From the NCBI GenBank assembly GCA_964554665.1, contig CAZKPP010000003.1, forward strand, positions 15,772-79,771: DNA of 64,000 nt. Reading direction: 5' to 3'. The notes under the pieces are model-generated. The model did no database searches. It saw only the letters and a list, made by a program, of their open reading frames with translations, and was not told the DNA's origin. The stretch is from UBA3263 sp964554665. Its GTDB lineage: Bacteria > Bacteroidota > Bacteroidia > Bacteroidales > Muribaculaceae. Positions within the stretch are counted from its first letter, which is position 1, and each line of letters starts with the position of its first letter. The position numbers and the translations under genes are program-made. Below are positions 43,610 through 51,689 of this stretch, one piece after another.

Positions 43610-44773
43610 TTATTTTGATATTTCAGAAACTACTTGGCTGAACAGTGTGGCCATTTCGTCGGTCATGGGCGTGCCGGCATATTCGGCGTATTCTTTGGCT
43701 ATGGTCAGCGGGTCTTCGGTCTGAAATTCGCTGACCGAGCGCAGGCGCACCCCGCAGATGTTGCCGGCGGCAGGTCGGCGGACGTTGAAAGCACACAGGG
43801 TAACATTCTTATTGCCCAAGGCTTCGGCAACAAGCTGCCGGCGGTTGTCGGGCAGCGGGCGATCGAGCTCGATATTGAGCCTCAGTAGCTGCGGCTCGCC
43901 CGGATTGTAGCCTTTAAGCAGCTCAAGCATTGCATCCCAGGACAGGTAATTAGCCGAGTCGGGTAGTGTTACGAGGCGGCGAAGTGGTGTGAATGTGATG
44001 TGCTCGACCTTAGGCTCAGCGCCGCGGGCAGATAGTTCGATGATGCTGACGCCGTGCGATGCGTCGGCTTCATCGAAGCCAACCGGAAGCGGCGAGCCGC
44101 AGTAGCGCACCCGATGGTGGCCGGCACCATGAACGAACTGAGGCGTATGGATATGGCCTAAAGCAAGGTAGTCGAAGCCGCCGGCAAGGGTGGTTATGTC
44201 CGTCGTCTTGATGTTGCCGATAAACTCGGCAGTGTCGGTTTCCATGCGTTTATGCCCGTTGAAGTCCGCCCCTCTGACCGCAGTATGGGCGGTCAGTACG
44301 ATGGGGAGCTCATTCTGGGGAACCTTATCGACAATACTTTGGAAAAAGCCTTCGGGAATCAAGCGCTCGTTGACGAACGGCACGGCGCACACATAGCCTT
44401 TGCCCGGGATTTCGATTATATTTGCCTCGGGCCGCTCGGGGTCGATAGACCCGATGGTGTGCACATTGTGCGCCCGCCAGGGGTGACGGAAAATTTCGTG
44501 GCGGTTGGCCGAATCATGGTTGCCCGAAGTGGCTATGATAGTCATTTCGGGGTTTTGGCGGTGAAATTCGGCCAATGCGTTGGCAAAAAGGGTCTGCGCC
44601 TCGATTGGCGGTATCGACGAGTCGAAAATATCGCCCGCGATTATCATTACGTCGGGCCGATGTTGCTCAATAACCTTTTGGATATTAAGCAGCATGGCCG
44701 CGAACTCGTCGCGGCGGTTAATGCCGTAGAGTTCGTGGCCAAGGTGCCAGTCGCTTGTGTGGAGCAGTTTCAT
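43610..44773 (-). CDS. sbcD: SbcD, Mre11-like nuclease subunit
   Basis: A 387-residue calcineurin-type phosphoesterase. Metal-binding motifs appear in order: HTSDWHLGHEL (residues 5-15), GDIFDSSIPP (about 47-56), SGNHDSANR (about 82-90) and the GHIH-type ALGHIHTPQF near residue 205. It forms the Mn2+-dependent nuclease of the SbcCD complex. Its start codon follows the stop of the M3 peptidase gene directly, with no gap, and sbcC follows after 17 bases. The peptidase and repair genes therefore share a transcript despite unrelated functions. Confidence 0.93.
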   Translation of the reverse strand: MKLLHTSDWHLGHELYGINRRDEFAAMLLNIQKVIEQHRPDVMIIAGDIFDSSIPPIEAQTLFANALAEFHRQNPEMTIIATSGNHDSANRHEIFRHPWRAHNVHTIGSIDPERPEANIIEIPGKGYVCAVPFVNERLIPEGFFQSIVDKVPQNELPIVLTAHTAVRGADFNGHKRMETDTAEFIGNIKTTDITTLAGGFDYLALGHIHTPQFVHGAGHHRVRYCGSPLPVGFDEADASHGVSIIELSARGAEPKVEHITFTPLRRLVTLPDSANYLSWDAMLELLKGYNPGEPQLLRLNIELDRPLPDNRRQLVAEALGNKNVTLCAFNVRRPAAGNICGVRLRSVSEFQTEDPLTIAKEYAEYAGTPMTDEMATLFSQVVSEISK

Positions 44774-46903
44774 TTATTTGGAGATAAGCCCGCGGTTGCG
44801 CAGAAGGGCATCGACATTGGGCTGACGACCGCGGAAGTTCACATAGAGTACCATGGGGTCTTCAGCACCACCGGCTTCGAGCACGTTTTTCTTAAACGCG
44901 GCAGCGGTTTCGGGGTCAAAAATGCCGCGTTCCTCAAACAGTTCGAAACCGTCGGAGTCAAGCACTTCGGCCCAGAGGTAGGTGTAGTAGCCCGAAGCAT
45001 AGCCGTCGGAGCCGAAAACATGTTTGAAGTAGGGCGAACGATAGCGGAACTGCAGTTCGGCGGGCATCTGCAGCTTTTCGGCTACCGAACGTTCAAAGTC
45101 CATTACGTTTACCGAGTCGCCCGGTTCGAGGTTGAGTTTGCCCCAGTAGAGGTCGAGCAGGGCGGCCGATGCGAGTTCGCCGGTGGTGAAGCCCTGATTG
45201 TGGTGCTGGGCGTTCTGGAGTTTGGCAATGAGTTCGTCGGAAATCACTTCGCCGGTTTTCCAGTGGTGGGCGTACATTTTAAGCATTTCGGGGGCTACGG
45301 CCCAGTGTTCGTGAATCTGGCTCGGGAGCTCAACGAAGTCGCGGTCAACGTTGGTGCCGGCCTGCGAGCGGTATTGGGCGCGGGTCAGCATTCCGTGGAG
45401 GCCGTGGCCGAACTCGTGGAACAGGGTTTCAACGTCGTCAATCGACAGCAGAGCGGGAGTGGTTGCCGTCGGGCGGGTGAAGTTGCCCACATTATAAATA
45501 ATAGGAGCCACGCGGTTGCCCTGTTCGTCGACATACTCGCCTTTGAACTCGCTCATCCATGCGCCCTGGCGCTTCGATGCGCGCGGGAAGTAGTCGTTCA
45601 TGAAAATTGCAATGTGTTCGCCGGTCTTGGCGTCGGTAACCTCATAAACCTTAACTTCGGGGTGATATTTCGGAGCGTCGGGCAGTTCGGTAAAGTTTAC
45701 GCCATAGAGGATGTTGGCCATTTTGAAGGCGCCGTTCAGCACTGAATCAACTGCAAAATACTGGCGCAGTTCGTCTTCGTCGAGCGCATATTTCTGCTGG
45801 CGCAGCTTTTCGGCGTAGTAGGAGTAGTCCCACGGCTGAATTTTTTCGGGAGCGAGGGTCTGCATTTCGGCCACTTCCTCGTTAACGCGTGTTCTGGCGG
45901 CGGACCAGACCTTATTGAGCAGCTCCATAGCGGCTTCGGGGGTTTTGGCCATGACGTTGGCGGTTGCATAGCTTGCAAAGTCAGGATAGCCGAGCAGTCG
46001 GGCCTTGGCGGTGCGGGCCTTGAGGATTTCGTTGATTACGGGGCCGTTGTCGTACTTGCCCGAAGAGGCGAGGCCGGTGTAGCCTTCATAAACCTGCTGA
46101 CGCAGCGAGCGGTCGTCGGCATACTGAAGCACCGGCAGACGGCTCGGGCCGTGGAGGGTAAAGGCGTATGATCCGGTGGGCATGTTGCGCTCGGCGGCAG
46201 CTTCGGCGGCGGCATCGATAACGCCTTGGGGCAGACCCGAAAGGCGTGCGGTGTCGGTAACCTCGATTACGAATTCATTGGTTGCTGCAAGCAGGTTTTT
46301 GTTGAACTTCAGATAGAGGTCGGTAAGCTTGGAGTTTACTGCTTTCAGCGAGTCCTGATCGGCCTGCGAGAGCATGGCGCCGTTGCGTACGGCGTCGCGA
46401 TAGGTCTTCTCGATCATGCGCATCTGGGCGGTGGTGTAGCCTTTGCCCTCGCGGTTGTCGTAAACCTGCTTGATGCGGGCAAAAAGTGCGGGGTCCATGG
46501 CCAGCTCGTCGGCCCACTGCTGGGCTTCGGCGTAGAAGGTCTGGGCTACTTCTTCGCTTTCGGGTGAGTTCAAAGCCTCGTCGAGGCCCGAAAAGAGCAG
46601 GGCCACGCGGTTGAGCAGGTCGCCGCTGTTGTCGAGCGCAAGAATGGTGTTTTCAAAAGTCGGGGCGTCGGGGTTGTCGACTATTGCCTTGACTTCGGCT
46701 TTCTGTTGATTGATGGCCTCGCGGAGCGCGGGCATGTAGTCCGACATCTGAATCTGGTCGAACGGGGGAATGTCGAATTGAGTTTTGTACTCTGAAATCA
46801 GCGGATTCTGTCTGTTCATTGCAGGGAGAGTGTCTTTGGCATAAACATATAGCGCGGTTGCGCCGGCAGCCAATACGGCTGCAAAAAGAAGTTTCTTTCT
46901 CAT
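44774..46903 (-). CDS. dcp: M3 family peptidyl-dipeptidase (Dcp-like)
   Basis: A 709-residue zinc metallopeptidase. The HEFGHGLHG motif provides the zinc ligands His496 and His500 and the catalytic Glu497, with the third ligand expected in the downstream FVELPSQIHEHW segment. The N-terminal MRKKLLFAAVLAAGATALYV is a signal peptide or membrane anchor, so the enzyme is probably envelope-located, unlike the cytoplasmic Dcp of some bacteria. It removes dipeptides from the C-terminus of oligopeptides. Length matches the family (680-710). It has a full promoter 25 bases upstream and leads into sbcD without a gap. Confidence 0.9.
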   Translation of the reverse strand: MRKKLLFAAVLAAGATALYVYAKDTLPAMNRQNPLISEYKTQFDIPPFDQIQMSDYMPALREAINQQKAEVKAIVDNPDAPTFENTILALDNSGDLLNRVALLFSGLDEALNSPESEEVAQTFYAEAQQWADELAMDPALFARIKQVYDNREGKGYTTAQMRMIEKTYRDAVRNGAMLSQADQDSLKAVNSKLTDLYLKFNKNLLAATNEFVIEVTDTARLSGLPQGVIDAAAEAAAERNMPTGSYAFTLHGPSRLPVLQYADDRSLRQQVYEGYTGLASSGKYDNGPVINEILKARTAKARLLGYPDFASYATANVMAKTPEAAMELLNKVWSAARTRVNEEVAEMQTLAPEKIQPWDYSYYAEKLRQQKYALDEDELRQYFAVDSVLNGAFKMANILYGVNFTELPDAPKYHPEVKVYEVTDAKTGEHIAIFMNDYFPRASKRQGAWMSEFKGEYVDEQGNRVAPIIYNVGNFTRPTATTPALLSIDDVETLFHEFGHGLHGMLTRAQYRSQAGTNVDRDFVELPSQIHEHWAVAPEMLKMYAHHWKTGEVISDELIAKLQNAQHHNQGFTTGELASAALLDLYWGKLNLEPGDSVNVMDFERSVAEKLQMPAELQFRYRSPYFKHVFGSDGYASGYYTYLWAEVLDSDGFELFEERGIFDPETAAAFKKNVLEAGGAEDPMVLYVNFRGRQPNVDALLRNRGLISK

Positions 46904-46928
46904 GCGTGAAAATAATTTATTTGAAATG

Positions 46929-46959
46929 CAAAATTACAAAAATTTTCGTTCCCTGCAAA
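46929..46959 (-). promoter_or_regulatory. Promoter for the dcp-sbcD-sbcC unit
   Basis: Minus strand: TTTG (46959-46956), a 19-base spacer and TAATTTTG (46936-46929) followed by C, 25 bases before ATG 46903. Confidence 0.72.
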
Positions 46960-46996
46960 ATCTGCAAAATTTTTGGAAAAAAATCCGAAAAATATG

Positions 46997-47026
46997 TTGC
47001 AGATATAAAAACTATTACTAACTTAG
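46997..47026 (+). promoter_or_regulatory. Possible promoter for the pRiA4b ORF-3-like gene
   Basis: TTG at 46997-46999, a 19-base spacer and TAACTTAG at 47019-47026, one base off the -7 consensus. It lies 46 bases before ATG 47072. Imperfect, so only tentative. Confidence 0.35.
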
Positions 47027-47071
47027 CGGCGTTAAAACTACCGAATAACGTATAAAAAACTCTCAAAATCT

Positions 47072-47620
47072 ATGATATATAACTTTAGGATTGTTTCTGA
47101 CGAAGTAGATAACTTCCGCCGCGACATCCAAATCGATGCGGACGCAACGTTTCTTGACCTGCGCAACGCCATATATAATAGTGTCGGTTACGACAAGAAC
47201 CAGATGTGTTCTTTCTTCATTTGCGATAACGAATGGGAGAAGGAACGCGAAATAACCCTTGAAGATATGGGCCTCGACGCTTCGGAAGACTCCTATCTGA
47301 TGGAAGACACTATTCTCAGCGATGAAATTGAAGACGAAGGTCAGCGCCTGATGTTGACTTTCGACTATCTCAACGACCGCTCCTTTTATATAGAGCTGAA
47401 AACCACTGAGCCGGGCAAGAGCCTTATGGAACCGCTGGTGTCGAGCGCCATGGGTCAGGCTCCCAAGCAGGAGAGCGTTCTCGAAATCATCGAGCCCGAA
47501 AAGATTAACGCCGCAAATAAAGCCGTAGAGGAATTCGACGACGAATTCTACGGCTCAGATTCGTTTAACGATGATGAGTTCGAGGCAGGCGGCTTCAGCG
47601 ATATGACGCTCGAAGAATAA
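47072..47620 (+). CDS. Plasmid pRiA4b ORF-3-like family protein
   Basis: A 182-residue acidic protein. The first 100 residues (MIYNFRIVSDEVDNFRRDIQIDADATFLDLRNAIYNSVGYD then QMCSFFI ... LMLTFDYLNDRSFYIEL) match the pRiA4b ORF-3 / IS1096 passenger-type domain found widely in Bacteroidota chromosomes. The remaining 80 residues are very rich in Asp and Glu and likely disordered. No enzymatic motif is present, and no transposase or inverted repeats lie nearby, so it is a chromosomal gene rather than a mobile-element relic. It sits alone between the divergent dcp unit and the convergent DUF3109 gene, ending two bases before the latter's stop. Confidence 0.75.
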   Translation: MIYNFRIVSDEVDNFRRDIQIDADATFLDLRNAIYNSVGYDKNQMCSFFICDNEWEKEREITLEDMGLDASEDSYLMEDTILSDEIEDEGQRLMLTFDYLNDRSFYIELKTTEPGKSLMEPLVSSAMGQAPKQESVLEIIEPEKINAANKAVEEFDDEFYGSDSFNDDEFEAGGFSDMTLEE

Positions 47621-47622
47621 CG

Positions 47623-48219
47623 CTACTGCTGTTCGGCAAGATAAGTTTCGCAACAGAGGGCCAGTTCGTCATACCATTCCTTTCCGAAGCGTTCAATCAG
47701 CGGTTCGCGCAGGAATTGGTAGAGGCGGATGCCTTCTCGCCGCCCTTTGGCACGCGCCGGGGCGCAGATGTTCCATTTATGGTAATTAACAGCCGTGAAC
47801 TTGTCGTATTCGGTTATTCTTACCGGATATAATGCGCAGCTGATCGGTTTGCGCCATTGGGTTTCGCCGCGACGATAGGCCCCTTCGAGCGCACACAGGC
47901 AAATGCCGTTGGGCGCATAGCAGGTAAAGGCGCAGTTGCGGCCATCGAGAATGGTGGTTACCAGGTCGCCTTCCTCGTCGATATAGCTTACGCCCTGCTC
48001 CTTGACGAGCTCAAGCGCGCGCGGGGCCATATCTTTTTCTATGCAGGGTAGGGCACGGCGAATTTCGCGGCACTCCTTGTCGGTTACCGGAGCTCCGGCA
48101 TCGCCTTCGATGCAACATTCGCCCTTGCAGGCGTCGAGGTCGCAGCAAAAAAATTCTTCAGCCAGGTCGAGGCTGACCAAAGTGTCTTGTATCTGAAACA
48201 TAATTTGTTCTTCTATCAT
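47623..48219 (-). CDS. DUF3109 family cysteine-rich protein
   Basis: A 198-residue protein of the DUF3109 family, related to YkgJ-type putative metal- or iron-sulfur-binding proteins. The cysteines are arranged as FFCCDLDACKGECCIEGDAG near the N-terminus and later in CAFTCYAPNGICLCALE, WRKPISCALYPVR and LCCETY. The function of the family is unknown. The start at 48219 overlaps the DUF5103 stop by four bases (ATGA), which fixes it. It is the last gene of a five-gene overlapping unit that also encodes ung and a T9SS plug-type protein. Confidence 0.85.
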   Translation of the reverse strand: MIEEQIMFQIQDTLVSLDLAEEFFCCDLDACKGECCIEGDAGAPVTDKECREIRRALPCIEKDMAPRALELVKEQGVSYIDEEGDLVTTILDGRNCAFTCYAPNGICLCALEGAYRRGETQWRKPISCALYPVRITEYDKFTAVNYHKWNICAPARAKGRREGIRLYQFLREPLIERFGKEWYDELALCCETYLAEQQ

Positions 48220-49433
48220 TTTCCTGAATAAATAACGGCTGAACCAATCAACCGGTCGTAGCGGCTGCCGGCGGGTGAATAATATAGCAGCGCCATGTAT
48301 TCATTGCCGGTTTCGTAATGGTCGCCTTCAATCGGATTTTCGGCCGACGGCGTTACGTAGCGGTAGTTATACATTCCTTGCTTCAGCAGCAGGGTTTTGA
48401 TGTATGCCCCCAAAGATTCATCGTAGATCATCGTCGGGTCGATGCCTATTGTTAAATCGCCGTCGAGATATACCGGAACATCGAGTTGCGGCATGTTCAG
48501 CGTAAAGAAAGTTTCAATATAATCGGCGTTGATGTCGGCATCGTCGGAATAAATCTCGGCGGGGAAAAAGCGGCCGGCCTGGTCTTGGTCATACAGGTAG
48601 CGCTGCGATGCCCGGGGTTCATCGGTTTTAAGCAGAGCGCTGTAGAGGGGGTCGGTAAAGCGGATTGACTCTACTCCCATGCCCGGATAGTTGGTATTGG
48701 CAATGTCGAACCTGCGGAATTCGTTGCCTGCCGGGAATATCAATTCTTTCTGATGCTCATAGAGAGCCGATTCGGCCTGAACGCTCAGCGGATGAATGAG
48801 CTCCCGGCGGCTGTTGGCTCTGCCGTTTTGAATAACTACGAGCTTGAGGTTGTTGTAGGGATTTTCAACTTTAGCGCCTTGCAGATTTGCTTTGACCGAC
48901 AGCTGCTGGTGATGACCGTTATAGTCGTAGTCGGTCCGCGAAGTAACGCCCATGTCGATGCCCGCAATGGCTTCGTCGACCATGAAGCGTGCCTGCACAA
49001 GGGTGGTCGACGGGTCGTTTTCGTCGTAAACCTCAATGAGATAGTTGCCCGACACCAGCGGCTGCATATCGGCGTTTGGCAAGGTAATGTCGTAGTGCAC
49101 GTAGTGGGCCAATGTGTTTTCCGACAGCCTGTAGTCGGTAACTTCCGCCTCGTTGAAGCCGTAGACGTAGTCCATCTCTGAAAGCGACGACGGTTGCCAG
49201 TCACTATTGCAATGCACCAGTCGGTAGCGCAGATAGCGATTGTCTTCGGCCAGCTCGTCGAAGCTGATTCGTATCTGCTTGTTATCTCGGATTATCGGTT
49301 GGCCAAGGCGGTTTTGGGGATCGAGCACCTGCAGCGATTTAAAATCGGGGTGCAATGTGGTGGTCGACGTGTTGCGCGCGCCGGCCGGAAACATCAAGGC
49401 TCCCAAAAGCCAAAGACTAAATATCCTCTTCAT
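48216..49433 (-). CDS. Type IX secretion plug-type protein (DUF5103)
   Basis: A 405-residue protein with a signal peptide (cleavage likely after FPAGA). Its segments FKSLQVLDPQNRLGQPIIRDNKQIRISFDELAEDNRYLRYRLVHCNSDW and YVYGFNEAEVTDYRLSENT match the DUF5103 family. One member of that family was shown in Flavobacterium to plug the empty SprA translocon pore of the type IX system. It is beta-rich and predicted periplasmic or outer-membrane associated. Together with PorU elsewhere in the window it argues that the organism has a type IX system. It overlaps both neighbours (17 and 4 bases). Confidence 0.82.
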   Translation of the reverse strand: MKRIFSLWLLGALMFPAGARNTSTTTLHPDFKSLQVLDPQNRLGQPIIRDNKQIRISFDELAEDNRYLRYRLVHCNSDWQPSSLSEMDYVYGFNEAEVTDYRLSENTLAHYVHYDITLPNADMQPLVSGNYLIEVYDENDPSTTLVQARFMVDEAIAGIDMGVTSRTDYDYNGHHQQLSVKANLQGAKVENPYNNLKLVVIQNGRANSRRELIHPLSVQAESALYEHQKELIFPAGNEFRRFDIANTNYPGMGVESIRFTDPLYSALLKTDEPRASQRYLYDQDQAGRFFPAEIYSDDADINADYIETFFTLNMPQLDVPVYLDGDLTIGIDPTMIYDESLGAYIKTLLLKQGMYNYRYVTPSAENPIEGDHYETGNEYMALLYYSPAGSRYDRLIGSAVIYSGK

Positions 49434-49788
49434 GAAGAATGGTTATGGCGTCCTTAATCAGCTCGATGCAAGGTTTGCGTCCCGGTTGTCGGAGCTGACT
49501 GCAGTTTATCTGCCCATTGTTTTTTGCCGTAAAAGCGTTTATCAGCCCGCTGACGCGACCGTAAAGGTTCTTTTTATCGCCGGGACCGCCGTAGGTTTTG
49601 GCGCTGCAAACAATAGCCATGGCGTTCGCCGCGCCGCAGATATTGCCGGTGGCGCCTATGCCTGTGCCGAGGCCGGCAGTCATGGCCTCCAACGCAGGGT
49701 CGAAAACCATAGCCACGCATTGCGCGCAGTTATATCCCGCGGCTCTCAGCTCTACGGCTTTTGAAATTCTATCTTCGAGTGTTACCAT
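49417..49788 (-). CDS. C_GCAxxG_C_C family redox-type protein
   Basis: A 123-residue protein with the cysteine pattern of the C_GCAxxG_C_C family: GYNCAQCV near residue 20, ICGAANA near residue 50, then INCSQL and KPCIEL in the C-terminal part. Family members are predicted to bind metals or redox cofactors, and their biochemical role is largely unknown. It overlaps ung upstream by seven bases and the DUF5103 gene downstream by 17, so it is firmly part of that unit. Confidence 0.82.
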   Translation of the reverse strand: MVTLEDRISKAVELRAAGYNCAQCVAMVFDPALEAMTAGLGTGIGATGNICGAANAMAIVCSAKTYGGPGDKKNLYGRVSGLINAFTAKNNGQINCSQLRQPGRKPCIELIKDAITILHEEDI

Positions 49789-50444
49789 AATATCGGTGTT
49801 TTCCCTTGCGCAACAAGGAATTCATTGGCTTTAGAAAAATGTTTGCAACCGAAAAATCCGCGATGCGCGCTCAGCGGCGAAGGGTGGGGGGCTTCAAGCA
49901 CCAGATGCTTCCGGCGGTCGATCAGCGCGGCTTTGCGGCGCGCATGGCTGCCCCAAAGAATAAAGACTATGCCGCTACGGTTGGCCGAAAGGGCCGAAAT
50001 CGCGGCATCGGTAACCGCTTCCCAGCCGATTGACGCGTGCGAGGCTGGCTGATGGGCGCGCACCGTCAGCGAGTTATTGAGTAGCAGCACTCCCTGGCGG
50101 GCCCAGCGTGTCAGGTCGCCCGACTGCGGAATTGCCACGCCCAGGTCGGCGTTAATTTCCTTATAGATATTGATTAGCGACGGAGGCACTGCAATGCCGT
50201 CGTTGACCGAAAAGGCCAAGCCGTTGGCCTGACCGTCGCCATGATAGGGGTCCTGGCCGAGGATAACAACCTTAACGGCCGAAAACGGACATAAATCGAA
50301 GGCCGCGAAAATTTGTGCCGCAGGCGGAAAAACCTTGGTTGCGGCATATTCGCGGCGAACAAAGTCAGCTGTTTTGGCAAAAGCCCCCGACTCCCAAACG
50401 GAAGCCAGTTGCTTTTGCCATTCAGGCTCTATTCTTACGTTCAT
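49782..50444 (-). CDS. ung: Uracil-DNA glycosylase
   Basis: A 220-residue family 1 uracil-DNA glycosylase that removes uracil from DNA. Motif A GQDPYHGDGQANGLAFSV contains the catalytic Asp and Tyr. The LLLNNSLTVRAHQPASHASIGWE stretch and the leucine-loop motif HPSPLSAHRGFFGCKHF, with the catalytic His, are also present. The start at ATG 50444 (MNVRIEPEW) is preferred over a longer extension because it overlaps the DUF805 stop by four bases (ATGA) and gives the usual family length. It is the second gene of the unit DUF805-ung-C_GCAxxG-DUF5103-DUF3109. Confidence 0.94.
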   Translation of the reverse strand: MNVRIEPEWQKQLASVWESGAFAKTADFVRREYAATKVFPPAAQIFAAFDLCPFSAVKVVILGQDPYHGDGQANGLAFSVNDGIAVPPSLINIYKEINADLGVAIPQSGDLTRWARQGVLLLNNSLTVRAHQPASHASIGWEAVTDAAISALSANRSGIVFILWGSHARRKAALIDRRKHLVLEAPHPSPLSAHRGFFGCKHFSKANEFLVAQGKTPILW

Positions 50445-50830
50445 GCAGCGAGGTTGGGAATCGGGCCGAAGCGGTTGTCGCAAGGCTCGGAGTCCTTGAT
50501 CATCCAGATCAGGAAGATAATCTGTCCAATAAGGGGAATGCAGTTGATGAAAATCCAACCGCCACCTTTGCCTATGTCGTGCAAACGGCGAACTGTCAGT
50601 CCCAGACTCGGCAGAAAGAAAATGAGGCTAACCGCACCGGATACACCGTAATACAAGTATTGATTGCCTGAGGCGAATAGTCCAAAAACAACTTCAATTG
50701 CGAAGGATACAATGAGACTGAACAGTTCAAACCACCAGTATTCCGAACGGCTTGCGCGGCCCGAAAACTTGCAATACTGGTTGAAAGCCATGGATACGGC
50801 TTGCGAAAAAGATACTTGACGCTGATACAT
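50441..50830 (-). CDS. DUF805 family small membrane protein
   Basis: A 129-residue protein with about three to four hydrophobic helices. The DUF805 pattern is clear: FSGRASRSEYWWFELF near residue 25, then LPSLGLTVRRLHDIGKGGGW (about 75-95) with the conserved Arg-Arg-Leu-His-Asp. Function is unknown. A -7 box lies 27 bases upstream, making this the first gene of the ung unit. Its stop overlaps the ung start. The promoter region is shared with the divergent FdtA-like genes. Confidence 0.88.
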   Translation of the reverse strand: MYQRQVSFSQAVSMAFNQYCKFSGRASRSEYWWFELFSLIVSFAIEVVFGLFASGNQYLYYGVSGAVSLIFFLPSLGLTVRRLHDIGKGGGWIFINCIPLIGQIIFLIWMIKDSEPCDNRFGPIPNLAA

Positions 50831-50857
50831 AATTGAATTATTATTTGGTTTTCAGCG

Positions 50858-50865
50858 CAAAGTTA
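50858..50865 (-). promoter_or_regulatory. -7 box for the DUF805-ung unit
   Basis: TAACTTTG followed by C on the minus strand, 27 bases before the DUF805 ATG. Its -33 region overlaps the divergent fdtA promoter. Confidence 0.55.
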
Positions 50866-50873
50866 AACAATTT

Positions 50874-50905
50874 TTTGGATTTTGTAAAGAAAGTGCGTAA
50901 CTTTG
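50874..50905 (+). promoter_or_regulatory. Promoter for the FdtA/FdtB-like unit
   Basis: TTTG (50874-50877), a 20-base spacer and TAACTTTG (50898-50905) followed by T. ATG 50918 follows after only 12 bases, giving a leader of about nine bases. Confidence 0.7.
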
Positions 50906-50917
50906 TAGTGAATTTTT

Positions 50918-51286
50918 ATGGATAAAACGAGACTGATCGAACTCCCTAAGATTCTTGATGAACGCGGCAACCTGACGTTTATCGAGGAAAGCCGTCATAT
51001 CCCATTTGAAATAGGCGGAGTAACGTGGATTTACGATGTTCCCGGCGGCCAGAGTCGCGAAGGCTATTGTTTTCCCGACAACGACGAGTTTATTGTGCCG
51101 CTCTCGGGCTCGTTTGAGATAGAGTTTGCCGATGGCCGCGTCGTTGCCATGAACGTTGCCAACGTAGGCCTCTATGTGCCCGCCGGCGTAAGTCACAGAT
51201 TAGTTAATTTTTCCACCAACTCTATTGCGCTGATTCTCTGCTCGGAAACTGTTGATTCCAAAGATTTTGCCAATGAACACGATTGA
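50918..51286 (+). CDS. FdtA/QdtA-like cupin, histidine-depleted paralog
   Basis: A 122-residue cupin of the WxcM/FdtA sugar 3,4-ketoisomerase type (LPKILDERGNLTFIEESRHIPFEIGGVTWIYDVPGG ... SGSFEIEFADGR ... LYVPAGVSHRLVNF). At the position where active enzymes have RGxHAH, this copy reads SREGYCF (residues 46-52), so the catalytic histidines are lost. The following gene is an intact paralog that overlaps it by 14 bases, showing tandem duplication. This copy may be a regulatory or heteromeric partner, or may have a changed reaction. It is first in the unit after a clear promoter. Confidence 0.78.
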   Translation: MDKTRLIELPKILDERGNLTFIEESRHIPFEIGGVTWIYDVPGGQSREGYCFPDNDEFIVPLSGSFEIEFADGRVVAMNVANVGLYVPAGVSHRLVNFSTNSIALILCSETVDSKDFANEHD

Positions 51287-51689
51287 CGATTGCCATATTA
51301 TTCATTTTCCGCGGCTGAGCAGCGACCGCAACGGTAATCTGACCGTTGCCGAAAACCTGCCGTTTCAGGTCAAGCGCGTTTATTATATTTATGATGTTCC
51401 CGGCGGAGAGAGCCGAGGCGAACATGCGCATTATGAACTGTATCAGACCATAGTGGCCGCCTCGGGCAGTTTCACGGTTATTCTCGACGATGGCACGCAT
51501 CAGAAGCGCGTGTTTCTCAATAAACCGTACGAGGGCCTCTTCCTCCCTCCCGGCATTTGGCATCATCTGGTCGATTTCGCTTCGGGCTCGGTAGTTCTGT
51601 CGCTGAACTCCGCCCCCTACGACGAAAACGACTATATGCGCGAATATGAGCAATTTATAGAATATCGCCGCAAAAATGGATCAGATTAA
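51273..51689 (+). CDS. fdtA: FdtA/QdtA-like dTDP-4-keto-6-deoxyglucose 3,4-ketoisomerase
   Basis: A 138-residue cupin. The FdtA features are complete: FPRLSSDRNGNLTVAENLPFQVKRVYYIYDVPGGESRGEHAHYE with HAH at residues 51-53, FLNKPYEGLFLPPGIWHHLVDF, and the C-terminal YDENDYMREYEQFIEY. These enzymes move the keto group of dTDP-4-keto-6-deoxyglucose from C4 to C3. The product is used by an FdtB/QdtB aminotransferase, which is encoded by the next gene with a 14-base overlap. The 3-epimer specificity (Fuc3N or Qui3N type) cannot be decided. ATG 51273 is preferred over an upstream TTG. Confidence 0.83.
   Translation: MNTIDDCHIIHFPRLSSDRNGNLTVAENLPFQVKRVYYIYDVPGGESRGEHAHYELYQTIVAASGSFTVILDDGTHQKRVFLNKPYEGLFLPPGIWHHLVDFASGSVVLSLNSAPYDENDYMREYEQFIEYRRKNGSD

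Noticed and set aside
47072..47620. Mobile-element remnant, because pRiA4b ORF-3 and IS1096 passenger proteins share the domain
   Set aside because: No transposase, inverted repeats or target duplication are present, composition is normal, and the family is common on chromosomes.
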